This document shows positions 1 to 10,330 of a DNA stretch of 64,000 nt, in pieces. Made by a program: the position numbers and the translations under genes. Within the stretch, counting starts at the first letter, position 1. Each line of letters begins with the position of its first letter. Origin of the DNA: Epiperipatus broadwayi (lineage: Eukaryota; Onychophora; Udeonychophora; Euonychophora; Peripatidae); contig JAQFVV010000228.1 in assembly GCA_028023455.1 (NCBI GenBank), forward strand, positions 1,445,591-1,509,590. Reading direction: 5' to 3'. The notes under the pieces were generated by a model, which saw nothing but the letters and a program-made list of their open reading frames with translations, had not been told where the DNA came from and did not search any database.

Positions 1-1555
1 CAACTGCTGATCAGGTAGCTGTGATTCAGAAATTTGAAACTTTTGTGGTCAGTAATCACTATCACCTCCAATCCAAGAAGCATCTGTCAAAATTTTTGGA
101 AGGCCCACACTATTGCAAGTGCTTCCTTTTCTGTAACTGTGAAATTTATTTCTGGATACTTCAGGAGCCAGCTGATAAAGTAAAGGACTCCAGGTTGGCC
201 ACCCTCCTGGATTTAGGATAGTTACCCCTAATCTGTAATTACTACTGTCTGTTTGGACAATGAATGGTTTATAAAAATCAGGAAAGGCTAACATTGTTTG
301 CTCTAAGAACCCAGTTTTAATATTTGTAAACACCCTGTCCTGTTCCTTGATCCAATTCCATCGCTCATCTTTCCTAATGTGTCTTAGCAATGGTTCCATG
401 TGGACAGAGAACTTCTGGTAAAATGATTATAGAAATTGCATATGTCTAAAAATGATAGAATTTGATTTCTATTGGTGGGGTTTGGAAAGTTTTGAATGGT
501 ACTGATCTTGTCTATAGATGAGGCCTTATCCATTGCAACCAATGATGTGACCTAAGAATACTACTTGTTTGCAAACTAATGTATTCTTCTTGAAGTTGTT
601 TTTAACTAATGTATTCTTCTTGAAGTTGTTTTTGATCTCTTTTTGTAGCACTCCTCAAAAAATAGAATGAGGTGTTAAAGATATTTAACCATGGCAGATC
701 AATTATTACATCATCCACATAAATGGTTATGACCTGTCTGATCTCAGGAAACAGGGTTTTGTTCAAACATCTTATCAGACTGCCACCACTATTGATCAAT
801 CCAAAATGCATCCTATTAAACTAATACATAAAACCCTCATATCAGAAGGCAGTGTATTGGCAATCTGCAAATAGCTAGTGGTTATATCAAAAGTGGAAAA
901 CACCTTATTTCCAAATATCATGAATAATTAGTGTATGGGCAGTGGGATGTTCCTGTCAGGAATGATAATTTTGTTCAGTTGCCTAGTATCTAAACAAAAT
1001 CTCATTGACCAGTCTTTCTTCTTCACAGTTATAACTGGGTTACAGTAAGGTGAAAAACATTTAGATATGATCCCCCAATCCAGCTTTTTGTTAATCTGCA
1101 TGGTTATCTCTTCTTGATACTGGTATGAAATAGGGTACCATTTGGATTGAAATAGTTGGTCATGGACTAATTTAATTCTTTGTTGAAACCTCCTGGTATA
1201 CTCTGAGCAAATTGGGCTAAATTCATTGATAACCGATCGCAATTTTAGTGTATCCATGCTTCCAAGGAGGTTGGATTCTGTGGTTTTGTTTTCTATGAGT
1301 GCCTCTGGGATGGTAGATATTATATAGTCAACTTCAAGTAGATCATATCTCAGAAGCAATGTCATCTCCAAGACCTCATCATTTATCCTGACTGTCTTGT
1401 CAGGATAAATGCTCCAAGGTTGACCTTATGTATTAGGCCATTCAGTTTCAAAAACACATGATAGAGTATTGTTTGGCCTATTTTTACTTGAACATATATT
1501 TGCTTCTGTGCTAGCTTAGCTTTCCTACTGTTGGCCATGGTAATGAATCGATTTC
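1..1555 (-). pseudogene. Ty3/Gypsy-type pol relic (RT and RNase H)
   Basis: Read on the minus strand this is a broken LTR-retrotransposon polyprotein. In order: a stretch before the RT that may be the end of the protease (around 1320-1500, uncertain); the RT fingers/palm, with an RFCLDTRQLNKI motif near 1000 matching the Gypsy 'VDYRxLN' region; the catalytic box YVDD at 710-721; and the RNase H start near 250 (FIVQTDSSNYRLG, with the first catalytic Asp). The later RNase H motifs EKEALAIVWAF and VITDHKSFKFL lie at about 20-140. Several frame changes and stops separate these blocks, including a 30-bp tandem duplication at 574-633. The element runs off the left edge; integrase would lie beyond it. 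No LTR was seen. Order and motifs make Ty3/Gypsy secure; the clade is not determined. Confidence 0.9.
574..633. repeat. 30-bp tandem duplication inside the Gypsy relic
   Basis: Two identical adjacent 30-bp copies (574-603 and 604-633), each starting AACTAATGTATTC. The unit is a multiple of three but also carries stops, so the duplication occurred in an already decaying copy or was neutral. Confidence 0.9.
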
Positions 1556-2735
1556 AGTGGCAGGGAAATAAAATAAAACTAGAATTTTACAAATATATAT
1601 GAAAGAAAAAAATAAACATAATAAAACCAAAACTTTCATTAGGTCATCTTGGTTAATGTCCATGAGTTTAGTGATAATGTCTTTTATAGATACAGTCTAT
1701 CTCTCTTTGGATCACTCTCCTTCAGACAATTATTCATCACTCGATGGAATTCCTAGGCAATGCACTTTATATCCATCTTCTGCAGTTGCTTTCATTCTCA
1801 ATCCATTTAGACATTTAGTGTAAGACATTCAATGTTTCTTTAGGCATTATACAGGTAAGTAGATTAAGTCATTGCACTTCCAGGATCAGGGCAGTAGCAC
1901 TCAATCCTATGGCACTCTTAATTTACCCAGAACTAATTGCACAGCAGTTTATAATAGATTTAACTTTTCTTGATTTGTTATTTGGCATTTAATGACTTAT
2001 ATATATATATATATAATATACAAATCAATATATATATATCAAAATACATATACAAATCAATATATATATATCAAAATACAGTACAATTTATATAAATTAT
2101 ATTCATTTAGAAGTACTTTCGACTATACACTTTGTAGTCTTTATCAACTATATAACGTTGAATAATCAAAACGTATATATATATATAAAAGCTACTTCAT
2201 CATTTTATTTAAATGTTGGCAACATTCTATTTCTTCTTTATATGTGTTCGAATAATAGCGCAATTTCTCGAATATCAATTTAAAATCAGTTCACTTATTT
2301 TATTAAGCTGCACAAACTTATCAAACTTTTCTCAATTTAAATGGTTGTAATTTCTTATGGTTTTGTGCTAAGAAAATTATATAAATAATTCAGAATATTC
2401 GAACAAGTCATCCATCTTCTCTTGCATTCAAACATTTGGTCTTAGGATGTTGGCTTTATACACATATTATATTGGTTGTAATTAAAAAATAAAATTACGT
2501 ACCAGAATTCTAATCTTATTTTCCACATTTGGTGATTTGCTTGACATTGGGTCATCTTTATGTTTACTAAGTCTGTCTCAATTTATGATGTACAATGCAT
2601 TGATAATTAATTTATTGTCGATATATATATATGAATGATTTCTTTAACAGGGCTTTTATTTTTCATTAAATAAGAGAAATTATTAGTTCATTGTGACATT
2701 TGTTTAACTTGGTATTTAACAAAGCAAACATTCGT

Positions 2736-2768
<33 letters not shown>

Positions 2769-3429
2769 GCTTAAAAGAAAGGCTAGTGCACATTCAACCA
2801 TCTATTAGCTAAGCTTATGTTTTGAATAGGTTTGGTTTGGTGGTATGGATAAATTGCTGGTTTTGATAGGACTGTAAGCTACACTTACAATATATATATA
2901 TATAGGATTTATTAAAAACTTTTTCAATATGTTAATATTTTTCAAATAAAATTATTCAAAGAAAATATAACAATAGAAATGCACAACTATTTTTTATCTC
3001 ACATGTAAATCAATTTGTAGCAGACAATTTATATAAATTGGAAACTCACTGTATATGTACATTAAAAAGTTTTAATATTTACTGCAAGGAGGACATTCAA
3101 ATTTAAGTTGTTGTTGTGTTTTTTTTTTCAGATTTTATAGAAAAGATTATGTCATTAAAATTTCTAAAACAATTTATATCATTTTGTATTAAATAATGAT
3201 AAGCCAAGAATCCTTCTTCTGACTTTGATTCCTAGAGCTTGACAACAAAATTATTATTTATTTTCTTAAACAAGCAAGTCTCTTCTTTTGAAAATTTTAT
3301 GAAGATACTGAAGCATTAAAGATTTTACAAATTCTTAAAAATCAATTTCAAATTGCAATAATAAAATTTCACGAAGTAACTAATCGACTAAATAAGTCAA
3401 ATATATTATCATTATTTGCATGATAGTTA
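1556..3429. other. No gene seen; AT-rich DNA with (AT)n microsatellites
   Basis: No supported coding sequence. (AT)n runs occur near 2000, 2620 and 2742-2768. A near-perfect tandem duplication of about 30 bp (2018-2047 and 2050-2079, unit ATACAAATCAATATAT...) sits in the microsatellite zone. The short open frame at 1599-1823 has no recognisable motif. Confidence 0.6.
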
Positions 3430-3915
3430 GTGATGATGGTATTTTAGATATGATATGTTGGACTATTTCTATCAACAATCATTAAATGGTAAATGTCTAA
3501 AAAAATTTAAACTTTGTTTAAACTTTTCAAATACAAACAATTGTTAGTAATAACATAGAAATAGACAACACAGATTAGTAATGATACAACATTTTGAATG
3601 ATATTATTTTCCACTCTCCTTCATGGGTTGCTGGTCTGATCCATGACAGTACTAGCATAGAAATTTAATATTGAAGAATCTAAAAATATAATTTTGACTC
3701 CTACGCTAGTATGATCAGTTAGGCCAACAATGCCTGAAAAAGAGCAGAAAATAAAACCACTTGAAATGGCTAACCTGTGCTGCCTATTTCTGTGTTACTA
3801 CTAACAATTGTTTGTATTTGAAAAGTTGAAATGAATTTTAAAATTTTCTAGATATTTAACATTTAATGACAGATGATGGAAATAGTTCAACATATAATCA
3901 CATATTATCATTACG
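3430..3915. repeat. Imperfect palindrome (fold-back unit A)
   Basis: Left arm about 3430-3660, right arm about 3700-3915. The arms pair along most of their length: TTGGACTATTTC on the left against GAAATAGTTCAA on the right, ACAAACAATTGTTAGTA against TACTAACAATTGTTTGT, and ACTAGCATAG against CTACGCTAGTA near the centre. The right arm read on plus resembles the SINE-like body of the neighbouring unit at 4310-4902 (GCTAGTA, CCTGAA.AAGAG, the TACTAACA...GTATTTG tail, GATGATGGAAATAGT end). Unit A therefore looks like two copies of the same short element joined head to head. Confidence 0.75.
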
Positions 3916-4355
3916 ATAGGTAGGTCATTGTCAACCAATTAAAAAATGCTATTAGGGAGCATTTTCTTGGCAATCATAAAAATGGTTTTACTAATCCTCC
4001 ATTATCTGCTTATTAATCCAACTGACATTAAGAATCAAATGTGCCACTATCATAGTAATATTATAATCTTCCAGTCCAAAAATGTCTCAACTTAATATTA
4101 ACAATGTGCCATAGCTTAACAAGTATTTATATTAGTACACAACAAAAAGATGTAGCAAATTACTTCTATCTTAGAAGACCTACAATTGATAATCACTGAA
4201 GATATTCATTTTACAATTTTCATGAGATTCTTTTATCAAAATTTTTCCTGTTAAACATAAAATTTATAAATGAACATAATACATTGTCAAAAAGTACATA
4301 TTACATAGTTGTATTTTTATATTGGACTATTTCCATCATCTAATATGCATATTGA

Positions 4356-4592
4356 ATGTCTAACATAGCAGACCATGTATGTGCCAATGAATATATATTC
4401 AATTGGGAAAATACAAAAACATTGGATAGAGAAGAAAAGGTACAAAGAAAAAAATTCAAAAAAGCTGCTCATGTGACAATGGCAAAAAATTCCATAAGCG
4501 AACCTAGTGTGACTATACATGATGTATGGAAACCACTAATCAACTTTGCTCTTAAGAAAAAGTGGAGAAATCAGAAGGAACCTCATAGATAA
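4356..4592 (+). pseudogene. C-terminal fragment of a Penelope-like element protein
   Basis: An open stretch of 78 codons ending in TAA. It shows the spacing seen after the GIY-YIG domain in many PLE-type proteins: a His near the start (ADHVCANEY), an NWENTKTLDRE segment, a basic KKFKKAAHV stretch in the place of the usual 'R..kEa..I', and a final VTIHDVWKPLI resembling the 'lN...W.pll' ending. The start codon is internal to the parent protein, so this is not a gene. Assignment is by pattern only and is inference; an ordinary short open frame is possible. Confidence 0.5.
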
Positions 4593-4627
4593 GTATAAGA
4601 AATTTATTCTGACTTTTGCCTTTGGCA

Positions 4628-4850
4628 GGATGATTCAGTTGGTTAGAGTGTTGCCTTAAAATTCAATATTCAAGAATCTAAGGGTCCATGTTTGAATCCT
4701 ATGCTAGTACTGTCACTGATTAGGAGAAACACCTGAAGAAGAGAGAACAATACCTCTCAAAACGTTGTGCATATAATAATCTGTTTTATGTGCTGTTACT
4801 AACAGTCAATGTATTTGGAATATTTAAATAAAGTTATTTTTTTCTAAAGA
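4628..4850 (+). mobile_element. tRNA-derived SINE-like body
   Basis: TGATTCAGTTGGTTAGAGTG (4631-4650) resembles a pol III A box of the 'TGGCTCAGTTGG' type, and TGTTTGAATCCT (4689-4700) resembles a B box, at about tRNA spacing. A unique body follows (CCTGAAGAAGAG, CAAAACGTTGTGC), then a tail with AATAAA. The same body occurs in unit A at 3.4-3.9 kb, on both arms. Confidence 0.6.
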
Positions 4851-4902
4851 CATTCAATAGGCATATTAGATGATGGAAATAGTCCAATATAAAAATACAC
4901 TA

Positions 4903-5985
4903 AACACCATCATCACAAACCTTCACAAAAACACTACATATTACATAGACTTGATTAATGCTTACATCAACCTTATTAGATAGTTAAGATTTTAATTAAC
5001 TTATAAATCCAAAAAAAGTAAATTGTTTGCTCATTATTTAACAATTACTACTATCAGATGAGTCCACTCATTATATTAAAACATCTATCCAGTGTCACTA
5101 TAACTTTCAAAACATTTTAAAAGCATTCCTCTGATATTTCCAAATATTCTGCTGTTTACATTATCCATTAATTACCTTTTAAAATAATTGGCTGCAGTCA
5201 TTTTGAACATCAATAGAATTTTTTTTACTATTGGTGCAAGTTGCTAAGCATATTGTTTCTCATATTTTTTCACAAAGATAATACAGATAAATGATAAAAT
5301 CAGAAGTAATGTCTCCAAATTAAAACTAGTAAACCACTGAAGCACTATTTTGAAAAGTAAAATAGGTTCTCAAAAGTAACTTTTTATTTTATAATCCATG
5401 TAATTCCATCAAAACTGATTTAAAAGATATTTCTTCATATTTATATATAAAAAAAAAAAAAACCTAGCTCTTCTCTCATAGAGAACTCTTACAATATATG
5501 TAAATGGCAAAAAGATTTCTATTTTAATTGATCTGAAAATCAGTCACTCAATATATATGTGGCAAATTGTCCAAAAGAGTTTGTTCAGGCCCATGCTATT
5601 ATTTAAACATTTTTTATTGATGGACCAGATTTAACTTAAGGAAGCGTACTCATTAATTAATTTGAAAATAATACACAAAAAAGCTTTAATAACGATTTAT
5701 TATTCAGAATATATACTATTAGTAGTTGGTTAGTATTTTCAACTAAAGGCCTGCCGGTTGAATTCCATTAATCAAATCAGCTTTAATCATGCATGCCCAG
5801 TTATTTATGGAGTTGAACTATAATGTTGCATATTTTGATTACACTACTTTAACACTTCATTAACTTTTCATTATAAGTTTTTATTCAGCAATTTTCATTA
5901 CTTATGAGCTTCTGGTTTTGCAATCACCTTACGGTTCACATTACACCTATTCTGCTGATAGTCCATTTTGTTTGGAGAGATAATT
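4903..5985. other. No gene seen
   Basis: AT-rich sequence with an A12 run near 5450. No motif, repeat pair or open frame worth calling. Confidence 0.6.
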
Positions 5986-6133
5986 TGCATAAAACAAATT
6001 ATCATATCCAGATTAGTATTTGCACAACTTTAACTTATGCATTTTAATATAAATTGCCTTTTATTGTCTTTTATAATGACTAATTTTACACACACACACA
6101 ACTTTATTTATTATTTACACAATTTAGTCAATT
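5986..6133 (-). repeat. Possible 3' LTR of the Gypsy relic
   Basis: This block and 8478-8633 are diverged direct repeats (shared CATATCCAGATTA, then CTTTTAT(T)(A)TCTTTTATAATGA, ACAACTTTATT.TT and a CAATTTAGTCAATTCACA-like end). They flank the pol relic at 6140-8477. Read on minus, both begin with a TGT-type start and contain AATAAA. The outer end here is less clear than in the partner copy and no 4-6 bp target duplication is visible, so LTR identity is inference. Confidence 0.45.
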
Positions 6134-6139
6134 CACAGC

Positions 6140-8477
6140 AATACCCTCCCCCCTTGCTCCAGAAATAAGTAGATTTCAATTGCAAATATAACCTTCCAAC
6201 TTTGCAAGTTTCTTTATACTCTGGCCTTTCTAGAGAAGAGCCTTTCTTCTTTAGAAAAAATCATATTTTCTTCTCACTGTGATATACGATTTAATTCAGC
6301 AGGTAAATTCTGTGCGTTTTGGTTTGAAGATTTTTCTTCTATATCTGTTTTAATATTTACAGATTCATCTGTTGTAATATTCTCATTATTTTATAGAAAA
6401 CCTTCTACATGAGTGGTAACTGAACTTGTACTCTCATTCATCATCTCTGTCAACTCAATAAAAGTTTTTATATGATGAATGAGCCATCATACTTCTCTAC
6501 CATCTTCCAATTTAATTTCACATACCTGGATAGATAATACTCCACTTATAATTCCTGGTATCCATTTTTTCTTCAGTATATTCCTTATCCTACATTGAAC
6601 AACAATGTTTTGAATTTTTATCTTCTTCCTCTTAGTCTTGTCTGAAATCAACATGAAAATATGCATTCTCACATGGTATTTCATTAATAATTCTGCAACA
6701 TTTTTTTTTACAGCTCAATGTGAGTGCTGACAAAACACTGTTGTTATCATTTCTTGAATATCAATATACTCTATATTATTCAGTGGCTATTTAAGACGTT
6801 AAATGACTTTTTCTGCTAGTCCATATGATTAGGGTGATATAGTGTTAAAACATGCTATAACTCCTTCTATGTGAGAAAATCATTTAATTGCACTAAGCAG
6901 AATCCTGCACTGTTGTCAGTAACTATAAACTTAGGAAACCTGATGTTTTGATCATTCAGTATTTCATCAATTCCATGGAAAGGCCTGGTATGATCTAGAT
7001 GGATCCTATTCAATGGCTTTGTTATTATCAAACCAAGCCTGAAACTCTTTAGTTGACAATCACCACAGTTACTTGGCAGGCTTTATATTTCCTTATAATT
7101 TCTACTATAGCACTATTCATGTCTGGTCACTAAACATACAAACAAGCTGGTTCTTTCATGTGTACAATTTCAGGAAGATCTTCATGATGCAACTGCAGTA
7201 CAGATTTCCTCCCATCATTTGGAATTAATAATCAGTGATAAGAATCTATTTTTGATGCACAGACTAGCTTTCCTGATCATTCCAAATTTGGCATTACCTA
7301 GTTTGGTCACTTTTTTGGCCATTCTTGTTTAATCCAATCTTTAATTAATTGGCATCCTATTTCATTTTTTAACCAATCCACTACAACTTTACTGTTCACT
7401 ACTCTAGACTTCATAACATAATCTATGTAATTGATCTCTATAATACATGAATTGCATGCATTTTTATCTGGAGTTCTAAAAAGAGCATATATAAAATACA
7501 TATTTTGCGGGTTCATCCGTGTTAAAAAACTTTTAATATCAATATACTGACGTTTCGACTTGGTCACACAAGCCATCCACAGACAAGTCAAAACGTCAGT
7601 ATATTGATATTAAAAGTTTTTTTAACACGGATGAACCCGCAAAATATGTATTTTATATATTTAACCCGTGCAAATCTTCGTTTTAACATATATATATAAT
7701 GACTTTAACTGCTTTATGAGCTTGTATAATATTTCAAAATCATACAATGTGAGGATATTAATCCATCTCAGTATACACTGGCTAGCATATTTGGAGTCTT
7801 TTTATTTTCCCCAAATTATCCCTAAACAGAAGTCTATGGTCTGTGTAAATTTTAAATAGCCATCACAGAAATATTGATGGGATTTCTTTGCTATGAATGA
7901 CCATCCACAGACATATTGGTGGAATTTTTTTTATTATGAATACTAATGCAAGATCTTCCTTGTCCAATTGGGTATAGTTTTTCTCAGCACTTGAAAGTGT
8001 TTCAGAAAATGTATGCAATAGAATGTTCACATCCATACACATTATGAGAAACAGCAGAACCTATACTGAAGTCTGAGGCATATGTTGAAATCATTACTTC
8101 TTGCTATTCACAATAATGTACTAATAATTTATCAGATACTATCAAATTCTTTACTTTTCTAAAAGCCTCATTTTGTCGACCTCTCCATTTCCATTTCTGT
8201 TCTTTCTTTAATTTTTCATAAAGAGGAAGGAGGTGGCCATATGAGATTTGCCTTTCATGAATCTATTAAAAGTTCAGTAAATCTAAAAAAGGTTGCAAAT
8301 GTTTAACATTTATTGGCTTCGGGGCATCTTAAACTGCAGTGACTGTCTCTGGATTCAGATAGTTTTCTTTATCCACTATAATATGTTTCAGAAATTTAAT
8401 TTCTTTTGCTGATGAAATAATATATTTTGAGGCATTGAGCCTAGCTCCGAATTTGTTTAACTGCTCACACACAGTGT
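6140..8477 (-). pseudogene. Ty3/Gypsy-type pol relic (RT thumb, RNase H, integrase)
   Basis: Minus-strand decayed polyprotein. From right to left: the RT connection near 8290-8470 (LNKFGARLNASKY, then KFLKHIIVDKE, matching Gypsy 'Ln.sKc...v.FLGh'); KLKKEQKWKWRGRQNEAF near 8160-8230, then RNase H-like sequence to about 7900; the integrase HHCC region near 7080-7200 (PDMNSAIVEIIRKYKACQ); LNRIHLDHTRPFHG near 6980-7020; and the integrase core (FPKFIVTDNSAGF, then a LYHPNHMDQ stretch) near 6820-6950. A C-terminal open stretch lies at 6487-6684. Many stops and frame changes are present. Gag, protease and the RT palm are missing, so the relic begins almost at the right-hand repeat. A hairpin at 7489-7658 interrupts it between RNase H and integrase. 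Confidence 0.85.
7489..7658. mobile_element. 170-bp hairpin insertion (MITE-like fold-back)
   Basis: The left arm 7489-7562 and right arm 7584-7658 are almost perfect reverse complements over about 74 bp; the loop is 21 nt (7563-7583). It lies inside the Gypsy relic and so is younger than it. Each arm ends inward with a GACGTTT(C/T)GACTTG stretch. The high arm identity suggests recent origin or conversion. No transposase family can be assigned. Confidence 0.85.
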
Positions 8478-8633
8478 TTACTCATATCCAGATTATCTTG
8501 CTAACTGCATAACTTAATTTATTATGCACTTTAATTATTTCTGGAGTGACTTTTATTATCTTTTATAATGATTAAATTTTATACATGCACACATATAACT
8601 TTATTATTCTCACAAATTAGCCAATACACAACA
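8478..8633 (-). repeat. Possible 5' LTR of the Gypsy relic
   Basis: Partner of 5986-6133. On minus it would start TGTTGTGTATTGG and end GAGTAAACA, so it has TG...CA ends. RT coding sequence follows it almost directly, which implies loss of the leader, gag, protease and most of RT, or that the repeats are not LTRs. Confidence 0.45.
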
Positions 8634-8639
8634 CTTATC

Positions 8640-9270
8640 ATTCCTGCAACAATAGAAAAGTGATGCTGCTGGAAGTAGAAAAAAAATCACATGGTGTGAA
8701 ATAAAACTAGATTTCTCTAAGTATGTTTTTCAAGTTCAGCTATGATAAAGATTTCAGGCAAAAAAAATTTTTGGATTGAGAAAATACCAGCTACTGAATA
8801 ATTCTCTTTTAAACTAACAAATAAAGCTAAACAATGAGTCTTTTCTAGTCATTAATCCTAATTACAATAAAAGATTTTCTCTGGAATAAAGAACCAAATA
8901 TTTACCTACTACATAAATAAATTCACCTTTTTCAATCACAAACAGAAAGGAATCCTGCTTTCCCCTTTCTGAGAACTGGGTAATCTGATTCACATACATT
9001 TTGAATAATCTATTGCCTATATATATATATATATTTATATAATATATATATATATATATAAACAACCATAAATCTTATTTTAAATTATATAATAATAATT
9101 CAAACAAATATATTTAACACATATTCAAAATTAAATAATATATTCTTTACCAGAATACTTTCAATTTTTCACTGACAATCTTTTTCAACTTTAATACAAA
9201 CTACAAAAAATAAAAACTTGTATTACCCATCATTCAATCTATTCAAATTTCCCACAATTCTTTGTCTTTA
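8640..9270. other. No gene seen; (AT)n microsatellite at 9018-9062
   Basis: AT-rich. The open frame spanning 8862-9065 is partly translated (AT)n and is not a gene. Confidence 0.6.
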
Positions 9271-9274
9271 TATT

Positions 9275-10330
9275 TATTTTTATTCATCAAACCACCTCTA
9301 TTCCTAGATATCATCATTGCCTCTTTAATTTTTTTTCACTACACCTTTCAATTTGAATAATTTTTATATCTCTATTATTAAATTTAAAACCATAATTACA
9401 TTTTTTATGATCAAATATTTGATATATTCATATTTCTGAAGATATATTTTCTTTCTTACTTTATATAATGTCTTATGATCATTATATCTTTTGTAATTAT
9501 TTATTCCCCTATATATTTTATTCCACAACCACATTCCAACATATATAAACAGAACTTAATTCAAACTTAAAATCTTCTTTGAGTTATTTATCATATCATT
9601 TATATTATTTAAGAGAAAAAGAATTCTACCAAACCACTAAAAAGTTTATAAATTAATTTAGTTGTTATTAGATATAAAGGAATAGAAATCATTTATCACT
9701 TTTAATTTACTTAATATTTTCTTATTATTACTCTTATTTTATTATATTTTTAATTTATTATAAATAATATTCCTTCCATAACCAACATTCAACATATCAT
9801 AATATATCATTAATATTTTCAATTTTATCACTAATAAATTTCACAAATAATCATTTCTTACTTCAACACTATTTAAAAAAAAAAAAAAAAAAAAAAAAAT
9901 AAAATAAATTAAAAAGTGAAAATGGATCATTCCTTTATATCTAATCAACAACTAAATTAATTTATAAACTTTTGTGGTTTTTTCTTTCAAATAATATAAA
10001 TGATATGAAAATAACTCAAAGCCAAGATTTCAAGTTTGAATTAAGTTCTGTTATATATGTTGAATGTGGTTGGATAAAAATATAGGGAATCAAATTCATT
10101 ACAAAAACGATATAAGATCAAAGACATTATACGTTCAGAAGAAAATATATCTTCAGTAAATATGAATCTCCATCAATTATATTGATCATAAAAAACAGAA
10201 TTATGTTTTAAATTTAATAAAGAGAATAAATATTCAAATTAGGGAAAACGAAATAGAGAGAGATATCTAGGAAAGAGGGTTTGATGAAAAACATCCAAAT
10301 AAAGAAGATAAGAAGAGGAAGTTTTTTTTT
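9275..10330. repeat. 1-kb palindrome built from two inverted PLE fragments
   Basis: Left arm about 9275-9710 and right arm about 9905-10330 are diverged reverse complements over some 430 bp (TTCATCAAACC against GGTTTGATGAA; CCTAGATATC against GATATCTAGG; AAGATATATTTTCTTCTG against its complement; ACTTAATTCAAACTTGAAATCTT against its complement; TTATAAATTAATTTAGTTGTT against its complement). The spacer holds an A26-like run near 9874-9899. Each arm reads as a decayed GIY-YIG segment in the outward direction. Confidence 0.85.
9310..9530 (-). pseudogene. GIY-YIG endonuclease fragment (PLE-type), left arm
   Basis: On minus, codons at 9501-9527 read CGIKYIGE and a stop. After a frame change, YKRYNDHKTLYKVRKKIY follows. 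This matches 'CG..YIGeT...L..Ry.eH', the GIY-YIG catalytic core used by Penelope-like elements. The arm is too short and broken to encode anything. The right arm (about 10060-10180, plus) repeats it with a lost Gly (KYRE, LQKRY, DIIRSEENISS). Confidence 0.6.

Larger units (their letters stand above)
4310..4902 (+). mobile_element. Fold-back unit B with about 50-bp terminal inverted repeats
   Basis: The first about 50 bases (GTATTTTTATATTGGACTAT...) are the reverse complement of the last about 50 (...ATAGTCCAATATAAAAATAC), with a few mismatches. Between them, in order, lie a PLE-like C-terminal coding fragment (4356-4592), a tRNA-like segment (4628-4700) and a tail shared with unit A. PLE copies often carry inverted, truncated copies of themselves at one end, which would give such apparent terminal repeats; a non-autonomous DNA element is the alternative. 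No clear target-site duplication was found. Confidence 0.65.

Noticed and set aside
8862-9065. Open frame starting with a Tyr/Ile-rich repeat
   Set aside because: Translation of an (AT)n microsatellite.
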